In this document: piece after piece, positions 36,099 through 47,645 of the stretch
How positions within the stretch are numbered: position 1 is the stretch's first letter
How the letters are laid out: the number at the start of each line of letters is the position of its first letter
NCBI GenBank assembly: GCA_009746045.1
Contig: RPFO01000065.1
Location: forward strand, 1,286,424 to 1,350,423
Reading direction: 5' to 3'
DNA length: 64,000 nt
From: Mesostigma viride
Lineage: Eukaryota > Streptophyta > Mesostigmatophyceae > Mesostigmatales > Mesostigmataceae
Translations under genes and position numbers: made by a program
Notes under the pieces: model-generated
What the model saw: the letters and a program-made list of their open reading frames with translations, nothing else
Databases searched by the model: none
Told to the model about the DNA's origin: nothing

Positions 36099-36996
36099 AA
36101 TGAGAAAGTGAATGCAGTGTTCAAACTGAGCTGCCGGGACCACTACTAGGTCGGCCAACAACATCTGGGTGTAGTTCATGGCAGGTTTACCTAGCTTTCT
36201 AGGAATGTCCTTGGGGCCAGGCCAGGTCAGGATATGCCACCCTGGCTCGCCAAGCTGCTGGGGGCCGGCCGGACCAAGCCAAGGGCGGTGTCTACCTGAC
36301 TGGTGCGAGCAAGATGTCCTACAAATGCTATCCTACGCTGCCTAATCTCGTCCGAAATGCAAGGCATACCCTGATACAAAGACTCTAATGACCTATGCAC
36401 ATGTGGGTAACCCTACATTCAGGACCTGTCGGAGCATCCTATAAAAGTTCTGTGTCGTCGAGCTTAGCCGCCAGTGTGTCCGTGAGTGTCCATGCCTCAG
36501 TCGCGGCGCCATTCGTAAGCACCGTGATCGAGGACGAGGACCTTGAAGAGCATGCGCTTGCGGTGCATGCTCGCCCAGGCCCTTCGAGCGCCAGTAGGTG
36601 TCAAGTGAATGAAGCCTAGCCCAGGCCAGGCCGATGCGAATGTCCACATCGTCGGCGGTGTCGGGGAGCATGCTACTGATCACGCATGCGATCACGGAAC
36701 GGGACCTCCGTCCCGTTGAGCAGTCGCGGCAGCGGCGGGCGACTGGAGGCCCCAATTGCCATCGCCTCAGTTTTGACATTAATCTCCAACCCCACCGCCC
36801 TCGCCTCCAAGCCCAGACCGGTCCAGCCAGGTCTGAATGTGCTCGGGGCGCGCGATGAGGGTGGTGTCATCCGCATAAATCAGGTCGGACAGGCGGTAGC
36901 CAGTGCCACCTCCGCCGTGCTCACGCTGATTAAGGATGTCCAAGCCGAGCTCGAACCCCTTAAGAGCAGTAAAGCGCGCACGTGCCCGGCGCATGA
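36099..36996 (-). mobile_element. LINE copy C, ORF2 3' part (RT palm to thumb)
   Basis: Minus strand: RARARFTALKGFELGLDIL and YRLSDLIYADDTTLIARPEH (YADD catalytic box), then the C-terminal region, truncated near 36100. The 5' part of the same copy is at 41846-43012. Confidence 0.8.
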
Positions 36997-37877
36997 TGTC
37001 GCGTCCGTGATCTATCACGTCCGCAATTCAGATTTTGGCGTAATTCTGACGTCCGCAGCCTTGTGCGGGTTGCTATACCGCGGCCCGCGGTACTGACGCC
37101 GCGGATCTCAGTTGTACTTTCGCGCCAAGTCCGCTGAATTTGCTGACGGAACTTTTGGGCGGACCTGAATTTCACTGACATTCGTCACAAGGGCAGTTTG
37201 CCGAATGCTGGTACACAGCAAGCTGGCGAGGCACTGAGCAGCTGTGCAATTTCAGGATTTCAACGTGGGACACCACTGAGACACAAATGCAAGGAAGCCC
37301 CAGGCGGTGCCTGGCATGGCCGATAGATTTGCCCTTGTATATTTGTGTTCGTGTGACAGTTAAAGCTTGAAGTTTAGCTTGTCGGAAATTAGACAATGTT
37401 ATGATTGGCTGATGTCTAGAGTGGCGCTAGTGGCGCCAGCCGCCTTGAGCTTTGAGCAGTATAGAAGGATGAGCAACGAACCATGGTGTTCGTCCGTTTC
37501 TCTCCCTCACAACTGGTTTGTTGTCTTCATGGGGTGAAATAGCTCGAGCAGCCCGGAGCAGCCCCCGTGAGTGGTTGCATGCAGTTGACAGTTGCCATGA
37601 GGATGGACTGACGGATATGACAATGTATTGGTTTTGTTAAGAATGTGTGTAAGACTGAGAACGAGACAAGGGACAGGGCCTTCGGGCACCCTAGCTGGTC
37701 GTCGTTGGCAAGAACGCCAGTAGGAACTAGGTCGGGAACACACGCACTGCCGCCACAAGGGGCCTGCAGTGGCGTAACCCAAGGGGCCTCACAGCTGCTC
37801 TTATAACTACAACATTACAACTCGACAGTCTTTGTACTTCGTCATGTATCTCATTGGAATTGAAGGTCTTTTGGTTG
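36997..37877 (+). repeat. Left terminal repeat, uninterrupted
   Basis: Matches 38507-38873 followed by 41317-41843. Only small indels of 3-7 nt separate the copies, mainly in the second half. It also preserves the pre-insertion state of the TTAA site used at 39594. Confidence 0.75.
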
Positions 37878-38066
37878 CTTTGATGATAAAGCATTAATAA
37901 TATCAAGAATCGGCTGATTGGGCCGGATTGCCTGTCATGAAGGTGGCGGTGCCGTAAAGGACCGCACCTTACATTATCATTTTAAACGGACGAACAACCC
38001 ATGCGTAGGATGGGTTCAGTCCGGCCAGCCTGGGGGTTCCTCCTGCTTCACCCAGGGAAGCACAAG

Positions 38067-38240
38067 GAAGAGGTTATTGCTTAGCCTTCAAAAGCATCTG
38101 AAGAGGTTAGGCTTTTCCCTGTAAAAAAGCCATTGAAGGGGTTATTGCTTAGCCTTCAAAAGCATCTGAAGAGGTTAGGCTTTTCCCTGTAAAAAGCCAT
38201 TGAAGGGGTTATTGCTAAGCCTTTAAAAGCATGCATGTTA
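38067..38240 (+). repeat. Tandem repeat, about 77-bp unit, 2.3 copies
   Basis: Unit starts GAGGTTATTGCTTAGCCTTC and contains GGCTTTTCCCTGTAAAAAGCC. It lies between the two terminal repeats. Confidence 0.75.
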
Positions 38241-38873
38241 AGGTTGTTGCTGATCCTGGAAAAGCATCTTTGAGCAGCTGGATTTTTTTTTTCCTTTTTG
38301 CTGCTGCCTGGAATGACGCCCTCTTTGGGCTTCCTTCTTTTGTGTGAGATGTCGTTCTTTCACTTTTTGCTCTAAAAGTAAAGTTGTTGTGAGCTAAATA
38401 GTGGGGGGGGAGGTGGCATATCACACACATGATTACTGCTGATAGTGGATGCATTCCAAGTAGCGGTAATGACCAGTCCAGGATGATATGGCACGCAAAC
38501 GCGACAGCTGTCGCGTCCGTGATCTATCACGTCCGCAATTCAGATTTTGGCGTAATTCTGACGTCCGCAGCCTTGTGCGGGTTGCTATACCGCGGCCCGG
38601 TACTGACGCCGCGGATCTCAGTTGTACTTTCGCGCCAAGTCCGCTGAATTTGCTGACGGAACTTTTGGGCGGACCTGAATTTCACTGACATTCGTCACAA
38701 GGGCAGTTTGCCGAATGCTGGTACACAGCAAGCTGGCGAGGCACTGAGCAGCTGTGCAATTTCAGGATTTCAACGTGGGACACCACTGAGACACAAATGC
38801 AAGGAAGCCCCAGGCGGTGCCTGGCATGGCCGATAGATTTGCCCTTGTATATTTGTGTCCGCGTGACACTTAA

Positions 38874-39584
38874 TTAATTAATTAATTAATTAAACTCGTG
38901 CTCCCGTTGGGGAGTCACGGAGCACCGAAGTGCTTTTAATCCCTGTGAGTGCACTACAGGAGAAAGGGCAGAGACCCCCAGTCTCCTTCATGCCAAAGGC
39001 ATGCCACAGCTGCAATCGGGCGCGGCTCTAACTACAATACGCTTCCGCGGACACCTTTTTCAGCGGGGAAAGTGCCCCCGGGCTTCCGGGGCAAATTCAG
39101 CAAGCGCTGCGGAACTTAGATACTAAAATTTCGTTTTTGGTTCGTACCGTACAGCCAATCATTTTGCGCCCGGATCAAATTGTGATCTGGTCACTGAACA
39201 CGAAAAATTTCAGCGGAACGTACGAAACACCAACGCAACTACAGAAAATTTTCAGTGACGAAACTGTAGTACCGTGTACCCAAGCAAAATGTAGTAGGAC
39301 TTCGCTAAATTCACGTTCGGAATTTTTCCCCGCAAGATTCCCCCGCAAGATTCCCCCGTACGATCCCCCCCGCTAGGTTCAGGCTCCAGTCGATGCTCGC
39401 CAAATGGCGCAAAAAAAGAAACATATGTTAAAATCAACGGTGCGAATCCTCGTTACCGCTCGGGTAACATTCTCACTCATTTCGCGTCTCCTACGAACCG
39501 TATTGTAGTGAGCTAAAAGGACAGGCTAACGATCCGGCAAACTGTGGGTGCAATACGACCCATGTGAGCATATCATAGCAAGGA
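38874..39584 (-). mobile_element. Truncated LINE 3' end with 13-bp duplication
   Basis: Reads, on minus, as the 3' UTR of the 14560-15722 type with hairpin (38899-38919) and (TTAA)n tail. Flanked by GCGTGACACTTAA at 38861-38873 and 39585-39597. A 479-bp inverted-repeat element interrupts it. Confidence 0.85.
39031..39509. mobile_element. 479-bp element with 11-bp inverted ends, in the LINE 3' UTR
   Basis: Ends ACTACAATACG and CGTATTGTAGT. The flanks rejoin to match the uninterrupted 3' UTR around 15565-15585. No transposase; the ORF at 39137-39376 is not convincing. The target duplication is not resolved (GCT on both sides could pre-exist). Confidence 0.6.
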
Positions 39585-39597
39585 GCGTGACACTTAA

Positions 39598-41316
39598 CAC
39601 GTCGTCTGTAGCCACACCTATTTTTAGGACTGAGTTCAACTCAGTCCTAAATTTAGGACTGAGATTTGGGGTTTCGTAGAAAATTTGCCCCGATCGGAAG
39701 GTTTGTCAAAAAAATTCCCTCAAAATTTATTCAAATACTACGTGAAAAGATCTTTCTTGGACATATTTTTGCGATTTTTTTGGATTTGGTATGAGCGGCT
39801 AAATGTACGGTCAAAGAACAGGTGGTAAGGGTACTTTTCCACGTGAAACGTGTGTTCCGGAAATGCACGACCTAGCCATGGCGGCTTGCGCCCATGCATG
39901 CAGTTTACGTTTTCCGACGATATAGCTGGCCAAACTCAGGAAATAGTTTTTATATATCATAGAGATGATACAAGTCAATTTTCAGCTCGCGGAAATGCGA
40001 TTTACTAGGTGTCGGCACCGTTCTTGCTGGAAAAAGCTGCGATCAGGCAGGCCGACGGAATTGATTACTACAACTGCTTTCCGGCGCAAGTCAAAGGGTT
40101 TATAGGCTTCTTTCTACTTGTTATCATGCATGGTCATAGAATTGACCTAGTGGCAGTATAGATTTGATGATTTCGACCACTCTGTCACTTCATGGTGTGT
40201 GTGCCTCAAAGTTCCACTTTTGCGGGCACCGCCTGGGCCAAGGTAACGCCAGCCATGCAAGGTAAAGCCGGAATATCGTTGTCTCATCATTTCTTGATGT
40301 TCTTACATGAGTTTAAGCTTGCGAGGTGTTGCCAGTTTCGAGTCTTGATGCTCTTTCTTGACCGTTGCCTGCCCCTCTCCAAAACCCCCTTTTTAGATGA
40401 TGTTGCCAGGCATTTGCCTTGCCCTGGTGTAGTTGTGCAGGTTTTTAGGCGCTTTATGGGTTTAAACACCTTCATAGATGTTAGTTGTTCTTTTGCTACG
40501 TTCATACTGCATAATTGTGTGGCCATGGGCCTCGTCAAGGGTGCTTTCAAGCTTATATGGGTGAGTGAAAGATCTTGGTGGTAAACCACTGTCATCATGT
40601 GCCAGCAAGTATGTTGGCCATGCCATGGCAAGGCAAAACAGTTTCATCCATGTCCATTCTTGTTAGAGACACTTGAAATATGCTTAACCTGCCCAATACA
40701 TTGGTGGTTAACACACAAAAAAAAACCTTTCGTGGGTAGGTATCCAAACCCATTCCCTACGTGCTTGCATAGGCTCTCACACATTATAAGGTATAATATA
40801 ACTGCAATATGATGATGCAAGCATGTTGTCCTATTATGCTGGAAGGGAAATGAGTTGATTGGCATGGTTGGTGGCCACGGTGGTGTGTAGTACGACCGCA
40901 CTCCCATGCTAGCATTTTGTTACCAAGGCCCAGTCCTATTTATAGGACTGGCAGTGTTTTGCATGTTTCAGGCAGTGCCAGTGGCCGAATTGAGTCCAGT
41001 TTTTTTCCACAGTTCAAGAACTCTAATATCTACACGCCTATGATTTTTAATAGTGAATATGGATTTTATTGGATTTTACACACTCGTGCTTCCACAGAAA
41101 ATTCCAAAATCGCGAGTAAGGGTTGAGAGTCACGTATAATTTTACATGATTTGGTCAACATATGATTTTTTAAGCACATGCCCAAGCATTAGCATGATAT
41201 TGAGTGCTATGATGCATATCAAATATATGGGGTACCCCCCTACCCTTACCGCCACATGATCTCAAAGATGGTATACTCAGTCCTATTTTTAGGACTGAGT
41301 TTCTACAGGGGACGTG
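39598..41316. mobile_element. TTAA-flanked DNA element, 1.7 kb, non-autonomous
   Basis: Inverted ends CACGTCGTCTGTAG (39598-39611) and CTACAGGGGACGTG (41303-41316) agree at 12 of 14 positions. TTAA is duplicated at 39594-39597 and 41317-41320. Subterminal hairpins AGGACTGAG/CTCAGTCCT occur near both ends. piggyBac-like by target preference, but I see no transposase; the only long ORF (40192-40584) is unrecognised. Confidence 0.7.
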
Positions 41317-41845
41317 TTAAAGCTTGAAGTTTAGCTTGTCGGAAATTAGACAATGTTATGATTGGCTGATGTCTAGAGTGGCGCTAGTGGCGCCAGCCGC
41401 CAGGCTTGAGCTTTGAGCAGTATAGAAGGATGAGCAACGAACCATGGTGGTCGTTGTTCGTCCGTTTCTCTCCCTCACAACTGCCAGGTTTGTTGTCTTC
41501 ATGGGGTGAAATAGCTCGAGCAGCCCGGAGCAGCCCCCGTGAGTGGTTGCATGCAGTCAGTTGCCATGAGGATGGACTGATGGATATGACAATGTATTGG
41601 TTTTGTTAAGAATGTGTGTAAGACTGAGAACAAGACAAGGGACAGGGCCTTCGGGCACCCTGGTCGTCGTTGGCAAGAATGCCAGTAGGAACTAGGTCGG
41701 GAACACACGCACTGCCGCCACAAGGGGCCTGCAGTGGCGTAACCCAAGGGGCCTCACAGCTGCTCTTATAACTACAACATTACAACTCGACAGTCTTTGT
41801 ACTTCGTCATGTATCTCATTGGAATTGAAAGGTCTTTTGGTTGAT

Positions 41846-43012
41846 CCACGACAATAATGAACAGATATGGGGACAGGACACAACCTTGCCACACCCCGTG
41901 GTGAAGGGGGAATGGTGGGGTGGTCGGCCTTCCGCAGTCCGCACTACTGCCTGTGAGCCCTCATACAGTCGACGAACGGCAGCAATAAACGCTAGCAGTG
42001 GTGGTCGGTACCCGATTCAGAGCTAGTAGGATGGCCCAAAGAGCCTCGCAGAGGACCGTGTCAAAGGCCTTGATATAGTCGACAAAAATGAAGACCAGCG
42101 GCAAACCATCAGGGCAAAGGCGACGCACCTCTTCCATCAACCAGCGCGCGACAAATACAGCCATGACAGTGTTACGACCACGACGGAAACCCATCTGAGA
42201 CTCACCCAGGTGTGGGTCCAGCGCAGCGCGGAGCCTGTGCAGCATCATGCGCATGAAGACCTTCAGCGCGGCGCTCTGGAGGCAGACACCCCGATAGTTA
42301 CCGGGGTCAGCAGCACAGACCTTCTTGTACAGCATCACGCGGATGGCCGTCTGCCACTCAGCAGGCGGAGGCTCATCAGAGAGCAGGACACGGTTGCAGA
42401 ACGCCAGCAGAAGATCCCTCACCGCCGGGTCAGGGATCTTCAGCAGCTCAGCAGAAAGGTGGTCGGCACCGACCGCCGCGTCAAACGGCGCAGGCGAGCA
42501 AGGGCGCCGTCCAGTTCCTCCAAGTGAAGGGGTGGACGACGTCGTTGGTGGCAACTACGCAGCCCTCCTTCAAGGCGGGGACTTGGTAGTCCGCGGCCGA
42601 GGAGGGGGGCGCCGGCGGCGGCGGGGGTCTGGCGACCCCGAGACGGGCGGCCGTCTCGGGGTGAAGCGGCGGGGGAGGGGCGCGAGCCCCACCGGTCAAG
42701 GAAACATTGTGGGCCAACCAGCGGTCGAGGCTGACCGGCGCCGTGCCGTCACCCGTGTGCTCCACCGGGGTGCGCTGCCGCCGGCCGCCGAGCCGGTCGA
42801 GGTGGTACCACATGTCCTTGCCCTGGTTGCGAGCTTGGCAGGCCTTGGCATCTGCGATGCACTGGGCCGCCTCTGCGTCCTGAGCATGTGCGTAGGCCTC
42901 CACAAGGGCGGCCTTGAGCACCGGTTTCAGCAACGGGTCCCGGTTACGCTTGAGGCGGTGCCGGGCGGCCAAGACCTTGGGGTTCTGGCGGTAGATCGGT
43001 GTCAAAGTCTAA
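41846..43012 (-). mobile_element. LINE copy C, ORF2 5' part (linker and RT fingers/palm)
   Basis: Minus strand: linker LKRNRDPLLKPVLKAALVEA, then RT motifs GADHLSAELLKI, NYRGVCLQSAALKVFMRM, QMGFRRGRNTVMAVFVA, VFIFVDYIKAFDTVL, and QGC-LSPYLF ending at the insertion point. 5'-truncated at 43012; no endonuclease part. Contains frame changes. Confidence 0.8.
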
Positions 43013-43833
43013 AATGAGCACTGCTGGGGCCCCTGGACGCGTCAATCTACCTCCAGGATTAGTGCTTCTGAACTGCCCTGTGATCGTTTTTACTTATGCC
43101 ATGCTTCCAAACATCCAAGAAAAGCTGCACGCAGTGCAAACACAAATATCGCATCGCTGTATTATTGACATAAATATGAACATTAACATAAATATGAATA
43201 TGGCAGCTCATCAATGATACTGGGTTAAGGCATATTAGACATGACACTAATGAGTGATGGATTAGACACGAGCGCAAATGAAGCTTTCTGGAATTAGCTT
43301 CATTTAGTGCAAGAACCAGGTCACACATCGGCTGAGAAAGAAGGCGGTTATTGGGTTTTCGGCATGCCAAATGCCTGGCAGCCCCACGCTGCAACGGAAG
43401 TGTTCACATGGCCAGTACTCCTGGTCCCACACGTCTGACTCTGCACACTGCGCCAAGCGGACATATTTCTTCAGCAATGGCAATTGTGTGATGAAGCCCC
43501 TGCTTCTGACTGTGCATGTCCTCGACCTCGGAGGCCTGCGTTGGTTGCCACACTGACACAAGCGCGTGGCCCGCCGTGACCACTTCAGATATCCCAGGCA
43601 TTAACTGCGGTGCTGGGCGCATCGTGGGCTCAGCTACCCGCTGGCAACAGTGTATCGATGCATAACGCCCATGTTGTATTGATGCATGACGCCCGCGTTA
43701 TACCGGTGCATAACGCCCACGTTGTATCGGTGCATTACGCCCACGTTGTACTGATGCATAACGCCCACGCGGTACCGGTGCATAACGCCCACGTTGTATC
43801 GATGCACAGGGCCCATGCTGTACAGTTGTGTGC
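43013..43833. other. Intergenic, no gene recognised except a 3'-flank minisatellite
   Basis: 43013-43640 shows nothing I can support. The 24-bp minisatellite at 43648-43815 lies just 3' of NOP10. Confidence 0.4.
43648..43815. repeat. 24-bp minisatellite downstream of NOP10
   Basis: About seven copies of GGTGCATAACGCCCACGTTG followed by TATC, ending about 20 bp beyond the NOP10 stop codon, so probably in its 3' UTR. Confidence 0.85.
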
Positions 43834-44989
43834 TCAGTACACGATCGGCGTTTGCTGCGTGGGCAGCACGTTGAACCGCTTCTTCAACGTGACGCGCTGC
43901 TTGGAGAACTTGTCATCGGGCGAGAAGCGAGCTGTGTCCCCAAATACAGAGGCCATTACAATGACAACCATTATAATGAGAGAGCGCACGTATACAGGGT
44001 TGTTACAGCCATGTGACATAGGAACGGGGCAGGGGGGGGGGGGGGGGGACGTGTTGTCCGCAGGATTGAACATTGAATTGACATCATCATGTGCATCACA
44101 CTGTTCACAGGGCTATCGCTGTTGCCTTTGGGAGACCAACGATGATGGGCGCTTCATGCTTGGGTGGTCCGCCATGCATTCAGGAGGCCGGCGCTGATCA
44201 CAAGCAAGCTTGGCAAGCCCGCAACAGAGTCCGTGGAGAAGGACTTCTAAGAACTGGTTAAATACACACTGTCCACGGTACACTGCGCACATGACTAACA
44301 TAGCCGCGCAAAGAAGCAGACGACAAGCCCCACCCCCTTTGTTTGCCCTCCTCTCCCATGTATCCATCCTGTTCTGACGAAAAGAAAAGGCAGAAACCAC
44401 GTCCGAACAAATGGAATAAGGTAGTTACGATGAGAAACTTCCAACAGATACTGCGAGTCACGAACAAACGAGCACAGGTGGTGCCATCCGCGTGAAAATG
44501 ACCAGCTACTGCTGACCGGTTTCTTTGCGTACAGATAATGCGGCAGCCAAAGCTTCTCAATTGCACTCTAGAACGACGCCTTGCATCACTGGAGGCGAGG
44601 ATGTTTCCACCCATCGACAGCAAACGCAGCACTAAAGAATCCAACCACATGTTACTGCCACGATCACCCAGCAATCAAACAGCATCCGCCAAAAAAATAC
44701 CTGGGTGAGCCGACTGCGTCGGGCTGCCATCAGGCGCTATTTTCTGCAAGCAGAAAGAGAAGGCAAGGCAAGAGCAGAAAGCGAGTCAACTAAACATACA
44801 TAGTTGACATACACACTCTGCTCTTTATGGCATGCAATTGTCATCGTGCTTGTACAACAGCGCCGAGGCAGTAACCCTTAGGATAAAACAGCAGTAAAAT
44901 CTAGGAAATGACGGAACCGCGACCCGGGTATGCACCTTCAGGGTGTAAACCTTGTTGCCCTGATCGTCCAAATAGTACATAAGAAACAT
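43834..44989 (-). CDS. NOP10: H/ACA ribonucleoprotein subunit NOP10, 64 aa, three exons
   Basis: Core H/ACA snoRNP protein, acting with the Cbf5/dyskerin pseudouridine synthase, Gar1 and Nhp2 in rRNA processing in the nucleolus. Exons on minus: 44989-44936, 44743-44701 and 43931-43834, all AG/GT with matching phases (0, then 1). The protein starts [18 protein letters not shown]. Exon 2 supplies [14 protein letters not shown] and exon 3 [19 protein letters not shown] through to PIVY. Length equals the 64 residues of human NOP10, and the family marks [16 protein letters not shown] and VTLKKRF are all present. ATG sits in GCCACCATG. Too small and too split for simple ORF calling. Confidence 0.96.
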
Positions 44990-45204
44990 GGTGGCAGACG
45001 AAGCTCCAACCCGCTGGAATAGCCTTCGCCTCTTCCGCCCTAACAACACAAATGCCTGTAAGCCCGCCCTCTAATGCTGGGAAAAGCCTCGGAACTTCGA
45101 TAAATCTTCGACGATTCAGAAGGTAATACAGAACTTTTGCTTCCGTCGAAGACGACCAATATGCGGCCAAGCGACTGGGCCAACGACCTTCCATCAGTTC
45201 CATG
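44990..45204. other. NOP10 upstream region
   Basis: Only 215 bp separate the NOP10 start codon from the edge of the foldback element, so the core promoter must lie here or within the element. No specific motif recognised. Confidence 0.4.
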
Positions 45205-45947
45205 GGGGATTTCTTATTCCGGCGCCCAATGGCCTCCAGGACAGGCGCGCCGCGCCAGACTCGCCCGCCTTTGGGCTTTGGGCGTCTTGGAATTTGGCTT
45301 TGGGCGTCTTGGAAGTTGGCTTTGGGCCTTTGCTCTTTTGGCAGATTTCTACACTACACTGGTACTACGTAAAAAAGCACAGACTGGTGCGGCGTAACAT
45401 TTTTAAACTTGGTAAAATTACCGCCGCACAGCCAGGCAGAACTGGACAAGGTGATGGCCGCAAGTAGTCGTTGCTGGGCTATCGTATTTGTAGCATGGGG
45501 CGTTTCACCGAGTCTACGGTTAGCATGATGGGGAGGATTCCTAACCTTCATTATGTGGGTTAAGTAGGGGTGCTCATAGTGGCCGGTTTCCCTCGCTTCC
45601 TTGTAAACCAGGCTCTGCGTCAAGATCACAGACGACCGGGTAAGTACCGACTTGTTCCAGTCTGTTCTAGTTTGCATGACGCCTGCTATTAGGCGTTCTT
45701 GTTATTGTCGTTCATCATCGCCGTGACCGTCGTGGCCAGCAGCGTGCTTTTTTTACATACCGGATGGTGTCGACTTGTTTATTGATAGCGCATTGGTGAA
45801 TATCGCTGCATGGAGGAATATCGCCTACAACCCGCGGGAAAGTGCCGGCTCCAATGTTCTTTTTGTATGCAGGATGACGGCACTGCCAAGCCGGAGACGA
45901 ATATGACGCTCGTTATAATGCCAGTCATTCAGACGGACTGCGCGACT

Positions 45948-46745
45948 GGTTGTGGGATACACGTTCCTGGTTGTGGGATGTGTTCCTGGTTGTGGGATAC
46001 TTGTTCCTGGTTGTGGGATGCACGTTCCTGGTTGTAGGATACTTGTTCCTGGTTGTGGGATGCACGTTCCTGGTTGTGGGATACTTGTTCCTGGTTGTGG
46101 GATAGCAGTTCCTGGTTGTGGGATGTGTTCCTGGTTGTGGGATACTTGTTCCTGGTGGTGGGAAACACGTTCCTGGTTGTGGGATACTTGTTCCTGGTTG
46201 TGGGATACTTGTTCCTGGTTGTGGGATAGCAGTTCCTGGTTGTGGGATGTGTTCCTGGTTGTGGGATAGTCGTTCCATGTGTTGCTGGTTGTAGGATAGC
46301 AGTTCTTGGTTGTGGGATGTGTTCCTGGTTGTGGGATACTTGTTCCTGGTTGTGGGATACTTGTTCCTGGTTGTGGGATAGTCGTTCCTGGTTGTGGGAT
46401 ACTTGTTCCTGGTTGTGGGAAACACGTTCCTTGTTGTGGGATACTTGTTCCTGGTTGTGGGAAACACGTTCCTGGTTGTAGGATACTTGTTCCTGGTTGT
46501 GGGATACACGTTCCTAGTTGTGGGATAGTCGTTCCTGGTTGTGGGATACACGTTCCTGGTTGTGGGATACTTGTTCCTGGTTGTGGGAAACACGTTCCTG
46601 GTTGTGGGAAACACGTTCCTGGTTGTGGGATAGTCGTTCCTGGTTGTGGGAAACACGTTCCTGGTTGTGGGATACACGTTCCTGGTTGTGGGAAACACGT
46701 TCCTGGTTGTGGGATAGTCGAGCCTAGTTGTGGGATGTGTTCCTG
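45948..46745. repeat. 19-20-bp minisatellite, left arm
   Basis: About 40 copies of GTTCCTGGTTGTGGGATAC with GGGAAACAC and GGGATAGTC variants. PQPGTSI-type frames across it are by-products. Confidence 0.95.
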
Positions 46746-46789
46746 GTCCAAATATAAAGGGGCACGGGAATTAGCGATAGCAGAGGGGG

Positions 46790-47330
46790 CTCGGGAATAA
46801 CGTTAGCAGAGGGGCACGGGCACTAACGTTAGTGAAGGGGCACGGGCACTAACGTTAGCAGAGGGGGCTGGGCACTAACGTTAGTAAAGGGGCACGGGCA
46901 CTAACGATAGCAGAGGGGGCTGGGCACTGACGTTAGTAAAGGGGCACGGGCACTAACGTTAGCAGAGGGGGCTGGGCACTAACGTTAGTAAAGGGGCACG
47001 GGCACTAACGATAGCAGAGGGGGTGTGGGAATTAAAGTTTATTAGCATAGGGGGGAAATAATTATAGTAGAGGGGGGGGCACTAACGTTAGCAGAGGGGC
47101 ACGAGCACTAACGTTAGTAAAGGGGCGCGGGCACTAACGTTAGCAGAGGGGGCTAGGGAATAACGTTAGTGAAGGGGGGTGGGCATTAACGATAGCAGGG
47201 GGGGGAGGGCACTTACGTTAGCAGAGGGGTGTGGGAACTAATGTTAGCAAAGGAGGGGGGGCACTAACGTTAGCAGAGGGGGCTGGGCACTAACGTTAGC
47301 AGAGGGGGTGTGGGAATTAACGTTAGGGCC
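46790..47330. repeat. AACGTTAG minisatellite, left arm
   Basis: Roughly 20 units of a 24-27-bp repeat with alternating GTAAAGGGGCACGGGC and GCAGAGGGGGCTGGGC between copies of the palindromic ACTAACGTTAG(T). Confidence 0.9.
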
Positions 47331-47645
47331 ACGCACTGCCGGCAGTTACCACTCCCTGTGATGATTGCATGGATGGCTTGTGGGTTCTGGCATGGGGTAG
47401 CACTGCCGGCAGTTACCACTCCTTGTGATGACTGCATGTCCCCGGCTTGTGTGTTCTTGCATGGGGTGGCACTGCCGGCAGTTACCACTCCTTGTGATGA
47501 CTTCATGTCCCCTTGACGCAAGGACGGCTTGTGGGGTCTTGCATGGCGTGGCACTGCCGGCAGTCACCACTCCTTGTGATGACTGCATGTCCCCTTTATG
47601 CAAGGACGGCTTGTGGGGTCTTGCATGGGGTGGCACTGCCGGCAG
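47331..47645. repeat. About 80-bp tandem repeat in the loop, four copies
   Basis: Each unit starts with the palindrome ACTGCCGGCAGT, then ACCACTCCTTGTGATGACTG, and ends TTGCATGGGGTGG. It is followed by another short run of the 19-bp repeat (47646-47812). Confidence 0.85.

Larger units (their letters stand above)
36997..41843 (+). mobile_element. 4.8-kb element with about 880-bp direct terminal repeats, inserted in LINE copy C
   Basis: Direct repeats at 36997-37877 and at 38507-41843, the second enlarged by nested insertions. They bracket about 630 bp of internal sequence with no ORF I can support. The insertion splits the LINE RT right after the LFIIVVD stretch. It could be a non-autonomous LTR-type (TRIM/LARD) element; ends are not a clean TG/CA, and a short TGA/TGATC-like duplication is only tentative. 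Confidence 0.6.

Noticed and set aside
36997-38872. A 1.9-kb LTR element with 366-bp LTRs
   Set aside because: The repeat continues for another 500 bp in both copies once the nested insertions at 38874-41316 are removed, so the true repeat is about 880 bp.
39137-39376. 79-aa ORF in the 479-bp element
   Set aside because: No recognisable domain, and short; expected by chance.
40192-40584. 130-aa ORF in the TTAA element as a transposase
   Set aside because: No DDD/DDE-type motifs and too short for a piggyBac transposase.
43610-44197. 195-aa plus-strand ORF with HNAHVV repeats
   Set aside because: It covers the 24-bp minisatellite and runs antisense over NOP10 exon 3; the NOP10 reading has phase and family support.
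44901-45203. 100-aa minus ORF starting MELMEGRWPSRL
   Set aside because: Overlaps the NOP10 start in another frame; more likely 5' UTR or promoter sequence.
45825-46751. PQPGTSI/SWLWDTC repeat proteins, also at 49219-49974
   Set aside because: Frames over the 19-bp minisatellite, open in several frames on both strands and mirrored in the inverted arm.
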